From Planctomycetaceae bacterium (GTDB lineage Bacteria > Planctomycetota > Planctomycetia > Planctomycetales > Planctomycetaceae), in NCBI GenBank assembly GCA_021732975.1, contig JAKFWC010000012.1, positions 62,001 through 126,000 of the forward strand: a DNA stretch of 64,000 bases, written 5' to 3'. The notes beneath the pieces were generated by a model. The model did not search any database and was not told the DNA's origin. It worked only from the letters and a program-made list of their open reading frames with translations. Position 1 is the stretch's first letter. Each line of letters starts with the position of its first letter. Below, piece by piece: positions 63,785 through 64,000 of the stretch. Made by a program: the position numbers and the translations under genes.

Positions 63785-64000
63785 ATGACTAGCGATGAAG
63801 CCGCGATCCGTGCGTTGCAGATGGAATGGTTTCAGGCAACGGCTGTTGGCGACCTAGATCGTCTGCTCGCGCTAATGGCTGAAGATGTTATCTTCCTCAC
63901 GCCGGGACGCCCTCCCTTCGGACGCGAGGAATTCGGGGCCAACTTTCGGGCCGGGGCCGCAATGGTCGCCCTGCAATGCGGGGGAACGATGGAGCACGTC
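63785..64000 (+). CDS. SnoaL/DUF4440-like protein, 3' truncated by window
   Basis: The first 72 residues of a small protein: MTSDEAAIRALQMEWFQATA, then VGDLDRLLALMAEDVIFLTPGRPPF and GREEFGANFRAG. This is the N-terminal pattern of the SnoaL/DUF4440 fold (cone-like alpha+beta barrel) that includes ketosteroid isomerase-like and SgcJ/EcaC proteins. Function cannot be told; the rest lies beyond the window. Confidence 0.75.
   Translation, partial: MTSDEAAIRALQMEWFQATAVGDLDRLLALMAEDVIFLTPGRPPFGREEFGANFRAGAAMVALQCGGTMEHV

Noticed and set aside
1-64000. CRISPR arrays, tRNA and rRNA genes, prophage or conjugative genes
   Set aside because: No regularly spaced direct repeats, no cloverleaf-like genes and no phage or transfer proteins were recognised on either strand. 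The search was by eye, so a single tRNA could be missed.

Overview
The window looks like chromosomal DNA from a planctomycete (phylum Planctomycetota). The pointers are a DUF1549/DUF1553 gene followed by a DUF1501 gene, a second DUF1501 gene, a PVC-type dehydrogenase with HEAT repeats and a C-terminal haem-binding domain, a formylglycine sulfatase, several secreted PQQ-like beta-propeller proteins, two Uma2-family nuclease-like proteins, Tat-type signal sequences and a lipoprotein. The DNA is GC-rich, genes sit on both strands, and I see no rRNA, tRNA, CRISPR array, transposase or prophage. The order or genus cannot be fixed from the sequence alone.

Layout. 1-3.8 kb: end of a DUF1549/DUF1553 gene, a DUF1501 gene and a lipoprotein. 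3.9-12.1 kb: a leftward block with a PD40 propeller protein, the large haem-binding dehydrogenase, an isochorismatase-like lipoprotein, a polysaccharide deacetylase and an unusual signal peptidase I. 12.2-17.4 kb: a secreted trypsin-like protease, then a very unusual cobalamin-dependent methionine synthase (metH). 17.5-26.7 kb: small secreted proteins, rpiB, two VOC proteins, an RND/MMPL exporter, an iron-permease-like protein, a coiled-coil protein, a 2-hydroxyacid dehydrogenase and a ferredoxin. 27-35 kb: a DUF481 outer-membrane protein, a lid-less Hsp70, an FHA-GAF histidine kinase and a SulP transporter with a soluble insert. 35-41.5 kb: a putative metallopeptidase, a degenerate GH10-like protein, purC, an ABC-2 permease, a zinc-ribbon protein and purM. 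41.8-49.4 kb: three PQQ-like propeller proteins with a Uma2 protein and an iron-type alcohol dehydrogenase. 49.4-64 kb: a HemN-like radical SAM protein, a DUF1501 protein, a NatA/NatB-like ABC system fused to a CPBP domain, a Gfo/Idh/MocA oxidoreductase, a porin, a DMT transporter, tdh, an XRE-cupin regulator, a second Uma2 protein overlapping a sulfatase, and the start of a SnoaL-like protein.

Two things stand out. First, metH encodes about 165 more residues than E. coli MetH. The excess is accounted for by a Fur-like winged-helix segment inside the activation domain and by two in-frame palindromic elements built from 7-bp units, placed in inter-domain linkers. Second, many intergenic gaps of about 70 bp or more hold a long imperfect or perfect palindrome (arms 11-50 bp). 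These fall into at least four recurring sequence families plus several single types. One is nested inside another, and half-elements extend into a coding end. This looks like a diverse population of intergenic palindromic repeats that sometimes enters genes.

All functional calls rest on reading the translations by eye. No database search or alignment was run.
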